Assembly (NCBI RefSeq): GCF_902713425.1 | Contig: NC_081198.1 | Location: forward strand, 22,799,188 to 22,863,187 | Length of the DNA: 64,000 nucleotides | Direction of reading: 5' to 3' | Source: Acipenser ruthenus | Taxonomy: Eukaryota > Chordata > Actinopteri > Acipenseriformes > Acipenseridae | Part shown: positions 1 through 9,205 of the stretch, in pieces | Layout of the letters: the number at the start of each line of letters is the position of its first letter | Position numbering within the stretch: position 1 is the first letter of the stretch | Position numbers and translations under genes: made by a program | Notes under the pieces: generated by a model | Databases searched by the model: none | What the model was told of the DNA's origin: nothing | The model's input: only the letters and a program-made list of their open reading frames with translations

Positions 1-1192
1 TCTACCCTTTCTTTTCCCCACCCTCTGCTGGTTCTTCACTCCCTTCCCCTCCTTCTCACTCTCACTTTCACTGTCGCTTTCGCTTTCCTCCCCCACGGAC
101 TCAATCCTTATGGCGTCATAACGAGAGCCGAGGGGGAGTGCTGGCGCTGAGAGGGCCCTACTCAGGGGGGGGGCCGCTGCTGGGTCCGGGCTCCCTCCCT
201 GCCTCGTGTTCTGCATCAGAGGAGCTACTGGAGGAGCTAGTGGAGTAGCTGTTGTACTCTCTCTCTGGGCTGGGGGAAGGGGTCCTCGTAAAACGGGACA
301 TGTCTCGGGGGCGGGGGGGTGAGGGGGGTGCTGGTGATGATGGTGGTGCTGGAGTCTGGGTCTTGGATACTGTTGGTGGTGATGTGGACTGATCTTTGTT
401 ACTTGCTCCCTCTTCCTGCTCAGGCCTAGGCTTGTTCGTGTTTGCCTTGCTGGCTCTGGCCATGTTGGCATAGGAAGAGGGGCAGTCCTTAAACAGGTGC
501 CCCTTCTTTCCACACAAATTGCACTGCCTCTCTTCTCTGCAGTGGCTGGTCTCGTGGGGGTCGCCGCAGTTCCTGCACTTGACTACAGTACACGCGGCCG
601 CCAGGTGTCCTAATTCCCCACATTTCCTGCAGAGTTTTGGCATCCCATTATAGAATACCAGCCCTCTGTTGGGCCCTAACACTATGGAGTTTGGAATGTG
701 GCGGACGCCTCCAATGCCCGCTGGATCAACATTAAGGCGTACCAGCCACTTTCTGGCTCCTGTCCAAACCCCATCTTCATCTGTAATTTTCCTCACTTCT
801 GATGACACCCTCCCATAGCGGTTAAGCCATGTTGTAATATCATAGTCGCTAACAGCCTCATTGAAAAATTGGACAGTAACAACTTTCATTTCTCTGTCTG
901 TCAGTGCATCCACACAAAATTCTTTGTATGGAGCGAGATATTTATTCTCCCCCCAAAAGGACCACATTTCTTGTAACTTTTGGGGGTTCCTAAAACTGAC
1001 CTCAAACACTTCCTTAAGCCCTGGCAATTTCACCAAACAATTCAAGTCAGAAGGGGAAAAACCCATACCCCTCTGAAGAATGGTCTGGCTGAACTCCAGT
1101 CTCGTCAGTCCTGGTTCCGTTTCCTCTTGCTGGGTCCTTGTGAAGCGCACCGCATTGTGCCTCCTGGTCTCCTGGGTTGGCCGGAAAGCCAT
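1..1192 (-). pseudogene. Keno ORF1 (CCHC zinc-knuckle protein), copy A, frameshifted and cut by window edge
   Basis: The start ATG at 1192 begins MAFRPTQETRR. Residues 1-344 are open to 158. Three zinc knuckles near residues 188-237 (CX2CX4HX4C, CX2CX3HX4C, CX2CX4HX4C) mark an RNA-binding ORF1 protein that would coat LINE RNA. The frame shifts in a run of nine G (plus strand, about 165-173), where the intact copy E has eight; beyond it the copy-E-like Ser/Glu-rich sequence continues in another frame to the window edge. The second knuckle has Asp (GDPHETSHC) where all other copies have Ala. The frameshift could be real or a homopolymer sequencing error. Confidence 0.8.
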
Positions 1193-1491
1193 CCTTCAGC
1201 TGGCTCCTCCGATTGGGGTGGGAGAAGCCTCTGGACGTCCGGGTTGTCTCTCTCTATGGAAAAGAGACAACGTAAGCAGCAAATCTGGGCAGTTGAAGGA
1301 ACTATTACTTTAGTCCCTGAGGAGATAGTCGCCTCGCAAGAGGGACCCCCTCCCCAGGTGAACGGTGTCCTTCCCTGGCGGAGTAGGGGGCGCTGCTTGG
1401 CACCGAGACCACGTAGGAAGAATCGTGGCTGTGACGCCTCCTCGGGGTCCGGGGCCGCCCTCTGCTCCTCCCAGATGGCACCCTCTGCTGG
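1..1491 (-). mobile_element. Keno-like U2-specific LINE, copy A (5' part only)
   Basis: This is the 5' portion of a Tx1-clade non-LTR retrotransposon; the rest lies left of the window. It holds most of ORF1 and a short 5' UTR of about 300 bp. Compared with copies B-G the 5' UTR is truncated: it stops at the CTCTGCTGGG segment and lacks the roughly 400 bp of AAAAAG-rich repeats and monomers seen elsewhere. It joins U2 5'-half sequence directly, in the U2 sense direction. Like copy E it encodes TRTQQEETEPG near the ORF1 N terminus, where B, C, D, F and G have TRNKQDETEPG. The Keno name rests on the U2 target plus APE/RT/CCHC architecture recalled from the published family; I cannot align it here. 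Confidence 0.85.
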
Positions 1492-1573
1492 GATATTAAA
1501 CTGATAAGAACAGATATTAAACTGATAAGAACAGATACTACACTTGATCTTAGCCAAAAGGCCGAGAAGCGAT
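1492..1573 (-). pseudogene. RNU2: U2 snRNA gene, 5' fragment interrupted by Keno copy A
   Basis: The minus strand starts with the exact U2 5' end ATCGCTTCTCGGCC at 1573 and runs through the branch-site recognition segment (GTAGTA) to TTTAATATC, where Keno A begins. The last 21 bp (TGTTCTTATCAG to AATATC) are present twice in tandem (1513-1533 and 1492-1512), so the 5' junction carries an extra copy of the target segment. The Sm site and 3' stem-loops are lost, so it cannot make U2 RNA, but its promoter side is intact and could drive a U2-Keno fusion transcript. Confidence 0.9.
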
Positions 1574-1968
1574 GGCGACTTGGCCCTTGCCCGGGGCCCC
1601 CCAGCCCGGACGGCACAGGGGGATTCAAAGGTGGGTGCAAAATTCCAAGCACAAGCAGACCCCCAAAAAACGGGCTGCTGCTTCCAGAGGGGAAATGTGC
1701 AATTTAAGCAGGAGAAAACAAAACAAAGCAAAAACACACACATAACACCAAAAACAAAACATAAACTGGCGGAGTGCGTCTTACAAATAGTCATGCCAAG
1801 CTGCTATGCTGTGCAAGGTGCCTTGGGTAACTACAACTGTGCCTCGCTGGCTGGCTGGCTTGCTAAGAAGGTCCTGGCATAGGGACATGTTCCACCACAC
1901 TTGTCTGGTTAGCTGCATGCTCCCAGGAAACAACTTGCTGCTGTCTACATCATCACCACATGTGAATA

Positions 1969-2068
1969 AAAGAAAGAAAGACAGCAAGAAAGAAAGAGAG
2001 AAAGAAAGAGAGAAAGAGAGAAAGAAAGAGAGAAAGAAAGAAAGAGAGAAAGAAAAAAAAAGAAATAA
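1969..2068. repeat. (GAAA)n/(GA)n microsatellite in U2 spacer
   Basis: About 100 bp of nearly pure purine on the plus strand built from GAAA and GAGA steps and ending in a run of A. On the U2 sense strand it is a CTTT/CT tract about 110 bp downstream of the U2 3' end. Its length varies between array units (about 75 to 110 bp) and explains most of the unit-length variation (771-801 bp). Primate RNU2 units also carry a (CT)n/(GA)n tract, so the position and composition are reminiscent. Confidence 0.95.
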
Positions 2069-2147
2069 AACGGCGGGAAAACTTGCATCAACACTGGCAC
2101 TCTCCCTCCATCAGGGGTAGACAAAATGCTCACATGAGAGATCCAGA

Positions 2148-2163
2148 TCTGACTTTGACCAAC
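2148..2163 (-). terminator. U2 3' box (snRNA 3'-end formation signal)
   Basis: The minus strand reads GTTGGTCAAAGTCAGA, which fits the vertebrate snRNA 3' box GTTT-N0-3-AAAR-NN-AGA with one mismatch. It lies 13-28 bp past the U2 3' end, the usual distance. In other vertebrate snRNA genes this element directs Integrator-dependent 3' processing. An identical element lies at the same offset in every U2 copy of the window. Confidence 0.85.
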
Positions 2164-2175
2164 GTTAGAGAAAGG

Positions 2176-2362
2176 TGTGCACCGTTCCCGGAGGTACTGC
2201 AATACCGGGCCGATGCGTGGAGTGGACGGAGCAAGCCCCTGTTCCATCTCCCGATTCCAAAAATCAATTTAATATATGGTCCCCTGATAGGGGACGTATC
2301 AGATATTAAACTGATAAGAACAGATACTACACTTGATCTTAGCCAAAAGGCCGAGAAGCGAT
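2176..2362 (-). ncRNA. RNU2: U2 spliceosomal snRNA, complete gene 1
   Basis: The complete U2 snRNA is transcribed from 2362 to about 2176 (187 nt; the mature 3' end is uncertain by 2-3 nt). U2 pairs with the intron branch site in the major spliceosome. Visible landmarks are the 5' end AUCGCUUCUCGGCC, the GUAGUA branch-site recognition segment, stem IIa (AUCUGAUACGUCC), the Sm-binding AUUUUUGG, and 3' stem-loops III and IV ending GGGAACGGUGCAC. Compared with the human sequence as I remember it, changes are compensatory and confined to stems II-IV. It carries the majority sequence among copies in this window. A 3' box (2148-2163) and PSE-like element (2410-2427) are in place, so the gene looks functional. 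Confidence 0.97.
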
Positions 2363-2969
2363 GGCGACTTGGCCCTTGCCCGGGGCCCCCCAGCCCGGAC
2401 GGCACAGGGGGATTCAAAGGTAGGTGCAAAATTTCAAGCACAAGCAGACCCCAAAAAAACGGGCTGCTGCTTCCAGAGGGGAAATGTGCAATTTAAGCAG
2501 GAGAAAACAAAACAAAGCAAAAACACACACATAACACCAAAAACAAAACATAAACTGGCGGAGTGCGTCTTACAAATAGTCATGCCAAGCTGCTATGCTG
2601 TGCAAGGTGCCTTGGGTAACTACAACTGTGCCTCGCTGGCTGGCTGGCTTGCTAAGAAGGTCCTGGCATAGGGACATGTTCCACCACACTTGTCTGGTTA
2701 GCTGCATGCTCCCAGGAAACAAACTGCTGCTGTCTACATCATCACCACATGTGAATAAAAGAAAGAAAGACAGCAAGAAAGAAAGAGAGAAAGAAAGAGA
2801 GAAAGAGAGAAAGAAAGAGAGAAAGAAAGAAAGAGAGAGAGAAAGAAAAAAAAAAGAAGTAAAACGGCGGGAAAACTTGCATCAACACTGGCACTCTCCC
2901 TCCAGCAGGGGTAGACAAAATGCTCACAGGAGAGATCCAGATCTGACTTTGACCAACGTTAGAGAAAGG
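2363..2969 (-). repeat. U2 repeat-unit spacer
   Basis: Spacer between complete U2 gene 1 and the U2 3' fragment next to Keno B. It contains the PSE-like element (2410-2427), a GAAA/GA tract at about 2757-2859 with one extra GA step, and the 3' box of the downstream U2 fragment at about 2942-2957. No gene. Confidence 0.9.
2410..2427 (-). promoter_or_regulatory. Candidate PSE of U2 gene 1
   Basis: The minus strand reads GCACCTACCTTTGAATCC, lying 48-65 bp upstream of the U2 5' end, where vertebrate snRNA genes carry the SNAPc-binding proximal sequence element. CACC followed by TTTGAAT resembles the vertebrate PSE consensus. Most other copies have CCCACC instead of CCTACC here; this variant is shared with gene 37136-37322. 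No clear octamer (distal element) was found. Confidence 0.6.
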
Positions 2970-3122
2970 TGTGCACCGTTCCCGGAGGTACTGCAATACC
3001 GGGCCGATGCGTGGAGTGGACGGAGCAAGCCCCTGTTCCATCACCCGATTCCAAAAATCAATTTAATATATGGTCCCCTGATAGGGGACGTATCAGATAT
3101 TAAACTGATAAGAACAGATACT
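2970..3122 (-). pseudogene. RNU2: U2 snRNA 3' fragment next to Keno copy B
   Basis: This is the 3' 150 nt of U2 (from about AGTATCTGTTCTTATC to the 3' end), including the Sm site, stem IIa and stem-loops III/IV, directly downstream of the Keno B 3' end. The matching 5' part of this U2 gene is missing: Keno B's other end lies in the upstream spacer. One substitution is visible near the Sm site (CATCACCCG on the plus strand, CATCTCCCG elsewhere). It has no promoter of its own. Confidence 0.93.
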
Positions 3123-3641
3123 CCTTTATTGAGATTTTACATTTTTTACATTTACACCCATTCGTTTTTTTCATTCATTTTACATTTCTTTTAAAGATGA
3201 CATTCATGCATACAGACATACATTTTGTTTTAAAAGCATTTAAAATACATTTAAAAACACCAAGACAATTGTGCTTTGTACATGGTTAAAACAGACACAG
3301 ATTAAAATCAACATGAAAAAAACCTGTGCTGCTTTAAAAGTGACTGGAAAAAAAGAACCATCTATAAAAAACCAGTGTTTGTGAGGGCCGGGGAGTGCTC
3401 TCTAAAAAAGTTCAAAAGTGAACATAAAACTAGATCTAAAACAGGGACAGGGGAAAAGGGACAGTGTATAGAACAGTGAGTTAAAATTCTAAAATTTTAA
3501 AACACTTAAAATGTAACTTTTAATAGTTTACATTAAAAATCTTAAAGATACATAAAACAAAACAAAATCAAATAAAACATTCAACGTAAATCAAATAAAA
3601 GTCAATAAAACTGAAACAAAAAGACTACATAAAACCAGGGC

Positions 3642-3693
3642 ACCGTTGAAAAAACGGTCATGCCAGCTAAAAAGGGCGGAATGCTGGCATGAC
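3642..3693 (-). promoter_or_regulatory. Two adjacent hairpins in the Keno 3' UTR
   Basis: Hairpin 1 has 6-bp arms (ACCGTT/AACGGT, 3642-3658, loop 5). Hairpin 2 has perfect 11-bp arms GTCATGCCAGC/GCTGGCATGAC with a 15-nt loop (3657-3693). They overlap by 2 nt, so they may be alternative folds. They lie 70-120 nt after the ORF2 stop. The 11-bp hairpin recurs at 11647-11683, 29009-29045, 39387-39423, 47713-47749 and 55702-55738; in copy H (63721-63755) one end pair is lost while hairpin 1 keeps a G.U pair. A role as the RNA structure read by the reverse transcriptase is inference. Confidence 0.8.
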
Positions 3694-3762
3694 AAAATAA
3701 ATAAAAGGCTTAGCGGTGCCCCGTAGTCCCGCTCCTAGGAGCTAGCGGTTCCAGTTTATCCT

Positions 3763-6700
3763 TTATTCCATCTTCACGTCCTGAAGTCCGGCGATCCTCC
3801 ACTCCGCGCAGGCCTTGTCCTTCCCGAGGGTCCGGATGTCCAGAATTACAAAGTCCTTGATAAGAGTTTGTGCCCTTCTGGTCGTGGTGATAGTGTCTAG
3901 CTCCTGCTTGTGATAGACACAGACGTTACGGCCTTCCCACAGGATCTGCTTGACAACATTGATGACACGCCAAACGCACTTAGCTGTGCTGGTATCGATT
4001 CCTCCCGCAGGCCCATAGAGCACAGTCTCAGCGGTCATCTTGGCCGTGTCAGCAAACCTGTTTAGGAAGACAGAGACAGAGAGCCAGACACTGCCAGCCA
4101 CATCACACTCCCAGAAGATATGGGCTGGTGTTTCTCTCTTGCGGCACTTTGCATAGGGGCATGTTTCTACTTGGGCTAGTCCCCTCCTGAACATGAACGC
4201 TCGAGTGGGGAGTGCACTGTGGATGGTGTTCCATGCTATATCCTTCTGGACATTACTGAGGCAGCTGTGAGACACATTCTCCCAGATTTTTTGGCTTTGG
4301 GTGAGGGAGAAAGTAGCTACTTTTTCAATTTCCTGGGAACCGGCAAGATATTTAGTTACAGCCTTGTATTCCCAGGAGGCCAATTTTGCTTTATCTAAGC
4401 CCAATTTATATATAGTGTCCCTTAAGGTTCTATAATACAATGGGGGGTCCCAGGAGTACGGCACGGTGTTATCAATAGTGCAGAGGCCCAAGGCCCTGAG
4501 ACAGGTGGCAAAATAGAAACGATTCATGTAACATACATTCCTGTCCAGGGCCTGGATGTTCTTGATAGTTTGCGTGAGCCCCTGCACTCGGGTGAGCTGC
4601 ACAACGTCCGGGACCCCCTTACCTCCCTTCTTGTCGGCTTTACTCAGGGTGGCTCGCTTTACCCTCTCCATCTTGCTGCCCCAGATAAAGCGGTGGATAA
4701 TGCGGTCCACCACTTTTTTGGTGGTCCTGTCTGGGGGAAAGATTTTTCCTACATAAGAGAGGATGGGGAACAGTATAGACTTGGTTATTAATACTCTACC
4801 CGTCATTGTTAAGGATCTTGTGCTCCATCCGCCAATCTTTTTACGGACCTGGTTAATGGCCGCCGTCCAGCTCTGGGCCCCCGAGCTATTGTTCTCGAAA
4901 ATGAGGCCCAGAATCTTGATTTTGTCCTTTTTGACAGGGTACATGTCCGACAGTTCCCTATCTACCTGCCAATTTTTAGACACGTAGACTTCGCTCTTGG
5001 ACTTATTAATCACTGCCCCGGTCGCCGTGCAGTACTTCTCAAGGATATTACTAATCCGAGGTACCGACGATGTGTTGGTGCAAATGAGTGACACATCGTC
5101 CATATATGCTGTTGTTTTGACCTGGACCCTGTTGGATCCAGGTAGCTGGAAACCAGTTATATTGGTATCCCTACGAATTGCCTGCAGGAGGGGTTCAATG
5201 CACACGACATATAGCAGTGGGGATAGTGGGCAACCCTGTCTGACCCCTGACTGGATAGATATTTTACCAGTCAGGTGCCTGTTCACCAAGACTCGGGTAC
5301 TAATGTTTGTATATATGGTTTTAACCCACTCCCTAAGTCCAGGAGCGAATTTCATCTGGTCCATCACTTTGTACATATATTCATGGCTTACCCTATCGAA
5401 CGCCTTCTCCTGGTCAAGGTTGAACAGGCAGAGGTGATGGTTCCGTTCTCTAGAATAAGCCAGAATGTCCCTTGTTAACATTAAAATATCCGTGATGGAC
5501 CTCCCTGGGACGCCACAAGCCTGGTCGGGGCCAATGACCAAAGGGAGGTGTACTTGTAGCCGGAGCATCAGAGCTTTGGCTAGTATCTTGTAATCCACGC
5601 AAAGGAGGCTGATTGGGCGCCAATTCCGTAGATCTTTAACTTCCCCTTTCTTATGAAGGAGAGTAATTACACTCTCCCGCATAGAAGGGCCCAACCGCTT
5701 CTCCCTGTAGACCGCTCTGTAGACCTCCGCTAAATGGACTTTTAGCATGTCCCAAAAAAGATGATAATACTCACCCGGGATGCCATCTGGACCTGGCGTC
5801 TTACCGGTGTTCATGGTCTTAACCGCCTGGGTGAGCTCCTCCAGCGTGAGTTCTGGGTCCTTCTCCTCCTCCTCCTCGTCCCGCACTGAGTCAGGCTCCA
5901 ACTGGCTCAGGAACCACTCTATCAGGGTGTCATCTGTAGCTTTGATGTTATATAGGTCCCTATAGAAGTTCTCTACCACTTTTTTCACTCCCTCACTATC
6001 CTCTACTATCCTCCCCCTGCTGTCGAGCATGGAGGACATCAAGTGCCGCTTCTCCCTCGTTTTCTGGAAGAAGAAGCGAGTACACTTTTCGTCTTCCTCC
6101 ATTTTTTGCACTTTTGCATTGTGCATGACCTTTCGTTGTTCCTCCCTACAAAGCACTGAAAGATCTAGCTTGGTCTGGGCTATCTCGTCGCTTACAGGGA
6201 ACCCCCGAAGCTGAAGCAGGCTCAGATGCTGGAGGGCAGCATTCAGGTGTTTATATTTGGCCCTCCTTTCTTTTGCTTTCCTCTTGCCTGCTGCTATGAA
6301 ATAACCCTTAGTTCTGATTTTGACCATCTCCCACCACTCTATAGGGGAGTTGAATAGGTCACGCAAAGTGGTCCACTCAACAAGCCTGCTCTTATAGGCT
6401 GCAGCTATGGAGGGGTCATCGAGTAAGGAGGTGTTTAATTTCCAAACCCCTGACCCCATCTGGGAGGTCTGAGGGACCTGCAATGTTACCTGCAGGAGCC
6501 TATGGTCAGAGAAGAAGACGGCCTGGGTGTCTACTGCCGTCTTCGTAAGGGAGCTGGTATGCAGGACGAGATCTATACGGGAGAAGGAGGTCCCAGATGA
6601 GCTCACCCAGGTAAAGGGAGGCACCAGGTCCTTACCTGCATCACACAGGGAGAAATCAGATATTACGGAGGACAAAACTCTACTAGAGCGGTCGTTGCGT

Positions 6701-7206
6701 GGCCTGCTCCGGTCTACGTCCCTCAGAGCACAATTGAAGTCACCTGACACGATGACGGGTACGTTCCCCAGCAGGAGTGGATGCAGCTGTGGAAAAAATT
6801 GAACTCTTTCGTTTTGGTTAGTGGGTGCATAGACATTGACCAGTCTGAGGGGAGTGTTGTTGTATGTCACATCCACGCTCAGAATTCTACCAGGTTCTAC
6901 CTCCCTGCTGCTGCGGGAGGTAATAAATGGGTTTTTAAACAGGATACCTACTCCGTCGGCTCTGGCTATGTTGGAGCCCGACCAGAAGGAGTCCCCCAGG
7001 GTCCAACTCTCCTTCAGGTCCCTATAATCAGGGCTCGACGAAATACCACACTCCTGCAGAAAGATGAGATCTGCTTTCAAGTTAGCTAGATAGTTTAGTA
7101 CATCAAATCTTTTTTGTGTCTCCCTGATGCTCCTGACATTAACAGACACACATATCAGGGCCATCAGGGTAGCTAACAAGAAAAGGAGTCGCTGCGTCCA
7201 CCCCAT
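3763..7206 (-). CDS. Keno ORF2: APE endonuclease-reverse transcriptase, copy B
   Basis: 1147-residue LINE polyprotein that would nick U2 DNA and reverse-transcribe the element RNA. APE-type endonuclease, residues about 18-240: Asn23, Gln51-Glu52, NVYAPT 124-129, SGDFN 154-158, RIDLVL 210-215, SDH 233-235. Reverse transcriptase, about 440-770: TGKTPGPDGIP near 467, NWRPISLL 528-535, FNLDQEKAFDR 595-605, GVRQGCPLSPLL 654-665, catalytic YMDD 701-704. A C-terminal knuckle CX4CX7HX4C (Cys1016, Cys1021, His1029, Cys1034) follows. The start ATG is 5 nt after the ORF1 stop. No frameshifts. Private changes include HPLLL, SNRVQ and NTIHS. APE instead of a restriction-like nuclease separates it from Utopia, the other known U2-targeting family. 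Confidence 0.93.
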   Translation of the reverse strand: MGWTQRLLFLLATLMALICVSVNVRSIRETQKRFDVLNYLANLKADLIFLQECGISSSPDYRDLKESWTLGDSFWSGSNIARADGVGILFKNPFITSRSSREVEPGRILSVDVTYNNTPLRLVNVYAPTNQNERVQFFPQLHPLLLGNVPVIVSGDFNCALRDVDRSRPRNDRSSRVLSSVISDFSLCDAGKDLVPPFTWVSSSGTSFSRIDLVLHTSSLTKTAVDTQAVFFSDHRLLQVTLQVPQTSQMGSGVWKLNTSLLDDPSIAAAYKSRLVEWTTLRDLFNSPIEWWEMVKIRTKGYFIAAGKRKAKERRAKYKHLNAALQHLSLLQLRGFPVSDEIAQTKLDLSVLCREEQRKVMHNAKVQKMEEDEKCTRFFFQKTREKRHLMSSMLDSRGRIVEDSEGVKKVVENFYRDLYNIKATDDTLIEWFLSQLEPDSVRDEEEEEKDPELTLEELTQAVKTMNTGKTPGPDGIPGEYYHLFWDMLKVHLAEVYRAVYREKRLGPSMRESVITLLHKKGEVKDLRNWRPISLLCVDYKILAKALMLRLQVHLPLVIGPDQACGVPGRSITDILMLTRDILAYSRERNHHLCLFNLDQEKAFDRVSHEYMYKVMDQMKFAPGLREWVKTIYTNISTRVLVNRHLTGKISIQSGVRQGCPLSPLLYVVCIEPLLQAIRRDTNITGFQLPGSNRVQVKTTAYMDDVSLICTNTSSVPRISNILEKYCTATGAVINKSKSEVYVSKNWQVDRELSDMYPVKKDKIKILGLIFENNSSGAQSWTAAINQVRKKIGGWSTRSLTMTGRVLITKSILFPILSYVGKIFPPDRTTKKVVDRIIHRFIWGSKMERVKRATLSKADKKGGKGVPDVVQLTRVQGLTQTIKNIQALDRNVCYMNRFYFATCLRALGLCTIDNTVPYSWDPPLYYRTLRDTIYKLGLDKAKLASWEYKAVTKYLAGSQEIEKVATFSLTQSQKIWENVSHSCLSNVQKDIAWNTIHSALPTRAFMFRRGLAQVETCPYAKCRKRETPAHIFWECDVAGSVWLSVSVFLNRFADTAKMTAETVLYGPAGGIDTSTAKCVWRVINVVKQILWEGRNVCVYHKQELDTITTTRRAQTLIKDFVILDIRTLGKDKACAEWRIAGLQDVKME

Positions 7207-7211
7207 AGCGA

Positions 7212-9155
7212 CTATGATTGGGAGGTCGGGACACTCTTCCTACTCTTAGCTCTACGCTTGCTTCGAGGGGGCTTGGGCTTATTTGCAACTCCCATCACCC
7301 CTGAGAAGGTACTCACTGCTGCCTCGTCCAAGAAGGCACCGTCTTTATATGCACAGTACGTGGAGTTGTTGGGGCTATTCAACTCCCCACAAGGTAAGTC
7401 TGGTGGAACTTGCTCAGGGCCCCTCGGAACGTGTGGGTCAGCTTTGTCCTGAGGGGGGTTATGACAGACAGCATTCTTTGGCTGTTACCGTCTGTTGAAT
7501 TGGAGCTGTTAGCAGACTTCTGGCTTACCGCGTCCAGGGGTATTCCCATGTCCTCCAGTGCTGTATCTAGGAGGACCTCTAGTGGGCCCCTGGTTTTGCC
7601 CATACAAGGGAGGGGGTCAAGGATGCTTTGAAGGGAGGCCCTTCGCTTGAAGAGGGTCATTGCTACAGAGGTACTGCTGGTCAGGGAAGGTGTTGACCCC
7701 GACCTCTCCCTCGGTGCATTAGTGAACACCTCTTCTGCGAGGTGTGCTAGGGTTTGTGCCAACGACTGGGAAGGCTGGCTGGGGATGCCCTGGCTGGCTG
7801 CTACCTGCCCACTAGGCGGCAGTGTAGCCGTCCCACTCGCCTCCGTCTCTGCCTGCGAGGGCAAGACTGGGGACTTTGTGTGGACATTAGCTGGTTTTGG
7901 ATCTATGGGGGCCACCTGCAACTTGCTGTCTTTGATCCTGATCTTCTTTCTTTTCCCCCCCTCGTCTCTACCCTTTCTTTTCCCCACCCTCTGCTGGTTC
8001 TTCACTCCCTTCCCCTCCTTCTCACTCTCACTTTCACTGTCGCTTTTGCTTTCCTCCCCCACGGACTCAATCCTTATGGCGTCATAACGAGAGCCGAGGG
8101 GGAGTGCTGGCGCTGAGAGGGCCCTACTCAGGGGGGGCCGCTGCTGGGTCCGGGCTCCCTCCCTGACTCGTGTTCTGCATCAGAGGAGCTACTGGAGGAG
8201 CTAGTGGAGTGGCTGTTGTACTCTCTCTCTGGGCTGGGGGAAGGGGTCCTCGTAAAACGGGACATGTCTCGGGGGCGGGGGGGTGAGGGGGTGCTGGTGA
8301 TGATGGTGGTGCTGGAGTCTGGGTCTTGGATACTGTTGGTGGTGATGTGGACTGATCTTTGTTACTTGCTCCCTCTTCCTGCTCAGGCCTAGGCTTGTTC
8401 ATGTTTGCCTTGCTGGCTCTGGCCATGTTGGCATAGGAAGAGGGGCAGTCCTTAAACAGGTGCCCCTTCTTTCCACACAAATTGCACTGCCTCTCTTCTC
8501 TGCAGTGGCTGGTCTCGTGGGGGGCGCCGCAGTTCCTGCACTTGACTACAGTACACGCGGCCGCCAGGTGTCCTAATTCCCCACATTTCCTGCAGAGTTT
8601 TGGCATCCCATTATAGAATACCAGCCCTCTGTTGGGCCCTAACACTATGGAGTTTGGAATGTGGCGGACGCCTCCAATGCCCGATGGATCAACATTAAGG
8701 CGTACCAGCCACTTTCTGGCTCCTGTCCAAACCCCATCTTCATCTGTAATTTTCCTCCCTTCTGATGACACCCTCCCATAGCGGTTAAGCCATGTTGTAA
8801 TATCATAGTCGCTAACAGCCTCATTGAAAAATTGGACAGTAACAACTTTCATTTCTCTGTCTGTCAGTGCATCCACACAAAATTCTTTGTATGGAGCGAG
8901 ATATTTATTCTCCCCCCAAAAGGACCACATTTCTTGTAACTTTTGGGGGTTCCTAAAACTGACCTCAAACACTTCCTTAAGCCCTGGCAATTTCACCAAA
9001 CAATTCAAGTCAGAAGGGGAAAAACCCATACCCCTCTGAAGAATGGTCCGGCTGAACTCCAGTCTCGTCAGTCCTGGTTCCGTTTCATCTTGCTTGTTTC
9101 TTGTGAAGCGCACCGCATTGTGCCTCCTGGTTTCCTGGGTTGGCCTGAACGCCAT
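7212..9155 (-). pseudogene. Keno ORF1 (CCHC zinc-knuckle protein), copy B, frameshifted
   Basis: The ORF1 region starts with MAFRPTQETRR at 9155. The first 343 codons are open to 8124 and include the three zinc knuckles. It differs from the intact copy E by one G fewer in each of three G-rich runs (about 8287-8291, 8131-8137, and 7451-7458, the last also with an A), so the total length is 1944 nt against 1947 and the final C-terminal frame is regained. A central open segment is 7379-8062. Real mutations or homopolymer errors cannot be told apart here. Confidence 0.85.
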
Positions 9156-9205
9156 CCTTCAGCTGGCTCCTCCGATTGGGGTGGGAGAAGCCTCTGGACG
9201 TCCGG

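Larger units (their letters stand above)
1574..2175 (-). repeat. U2 repeat-unit spacer (promoter side and 3' flank)
   Basis: This is the spacer between two U2 copies, with no gene. In plus-strand order it contains the PSE-like promoter of the interrupted U2 (1621-1638), an A/C-rich stretch (CAAAACAAAGCAAAAACACACAC type), a TGGCTGGCTGGC segment, the GAAA/GA tract at 1969-2068, and the 3' box of the next gene (2148-2163). The same 600-bp sequence recurs in all spacers of the window. Its short open frames rich in Lys/Glu/Arg are translations of the microsatellite, not genes. Confidence 0.9.

Noticed and set aside
1690-1720. Octamer-type distal sequence element (ATTTGCAT-like) in GAAATGTGCAATTT
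   Set aside because: Two mismatches and a position of only about 120-140 bp upstream of U2; too weak to call.
1945-2247. Open frames of 70-200 codons rich in KEREKERKK (plus strand) or Ser/Phe/Leu (minus strand) in every U2 spacer
   Set aside because: They are translations of the GAAA/GA microsatellite and the neighbouring U2 sequence, recur wherever the tract occurs, and change frame with tract length. Not genes.
3763-7206. Retrovirus or LTR element, suggested by YMDD and CCHC knuckles
   Set aside because: There are no LTRs, protease, integrase or RNase H signature. APE endonuclease plus LINE-type RT motifs, lack of terminal repeats and target-primed style junctions identify a non-LTR element.
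7647-8087. Plus-strand open frames of 100-200 codons opposite Keno ORF1 and ORF2
   Set aside because: Antisense shadows of the minus-strand ORFs; they recur in every copy, show no domain, and have no promoter or other support.
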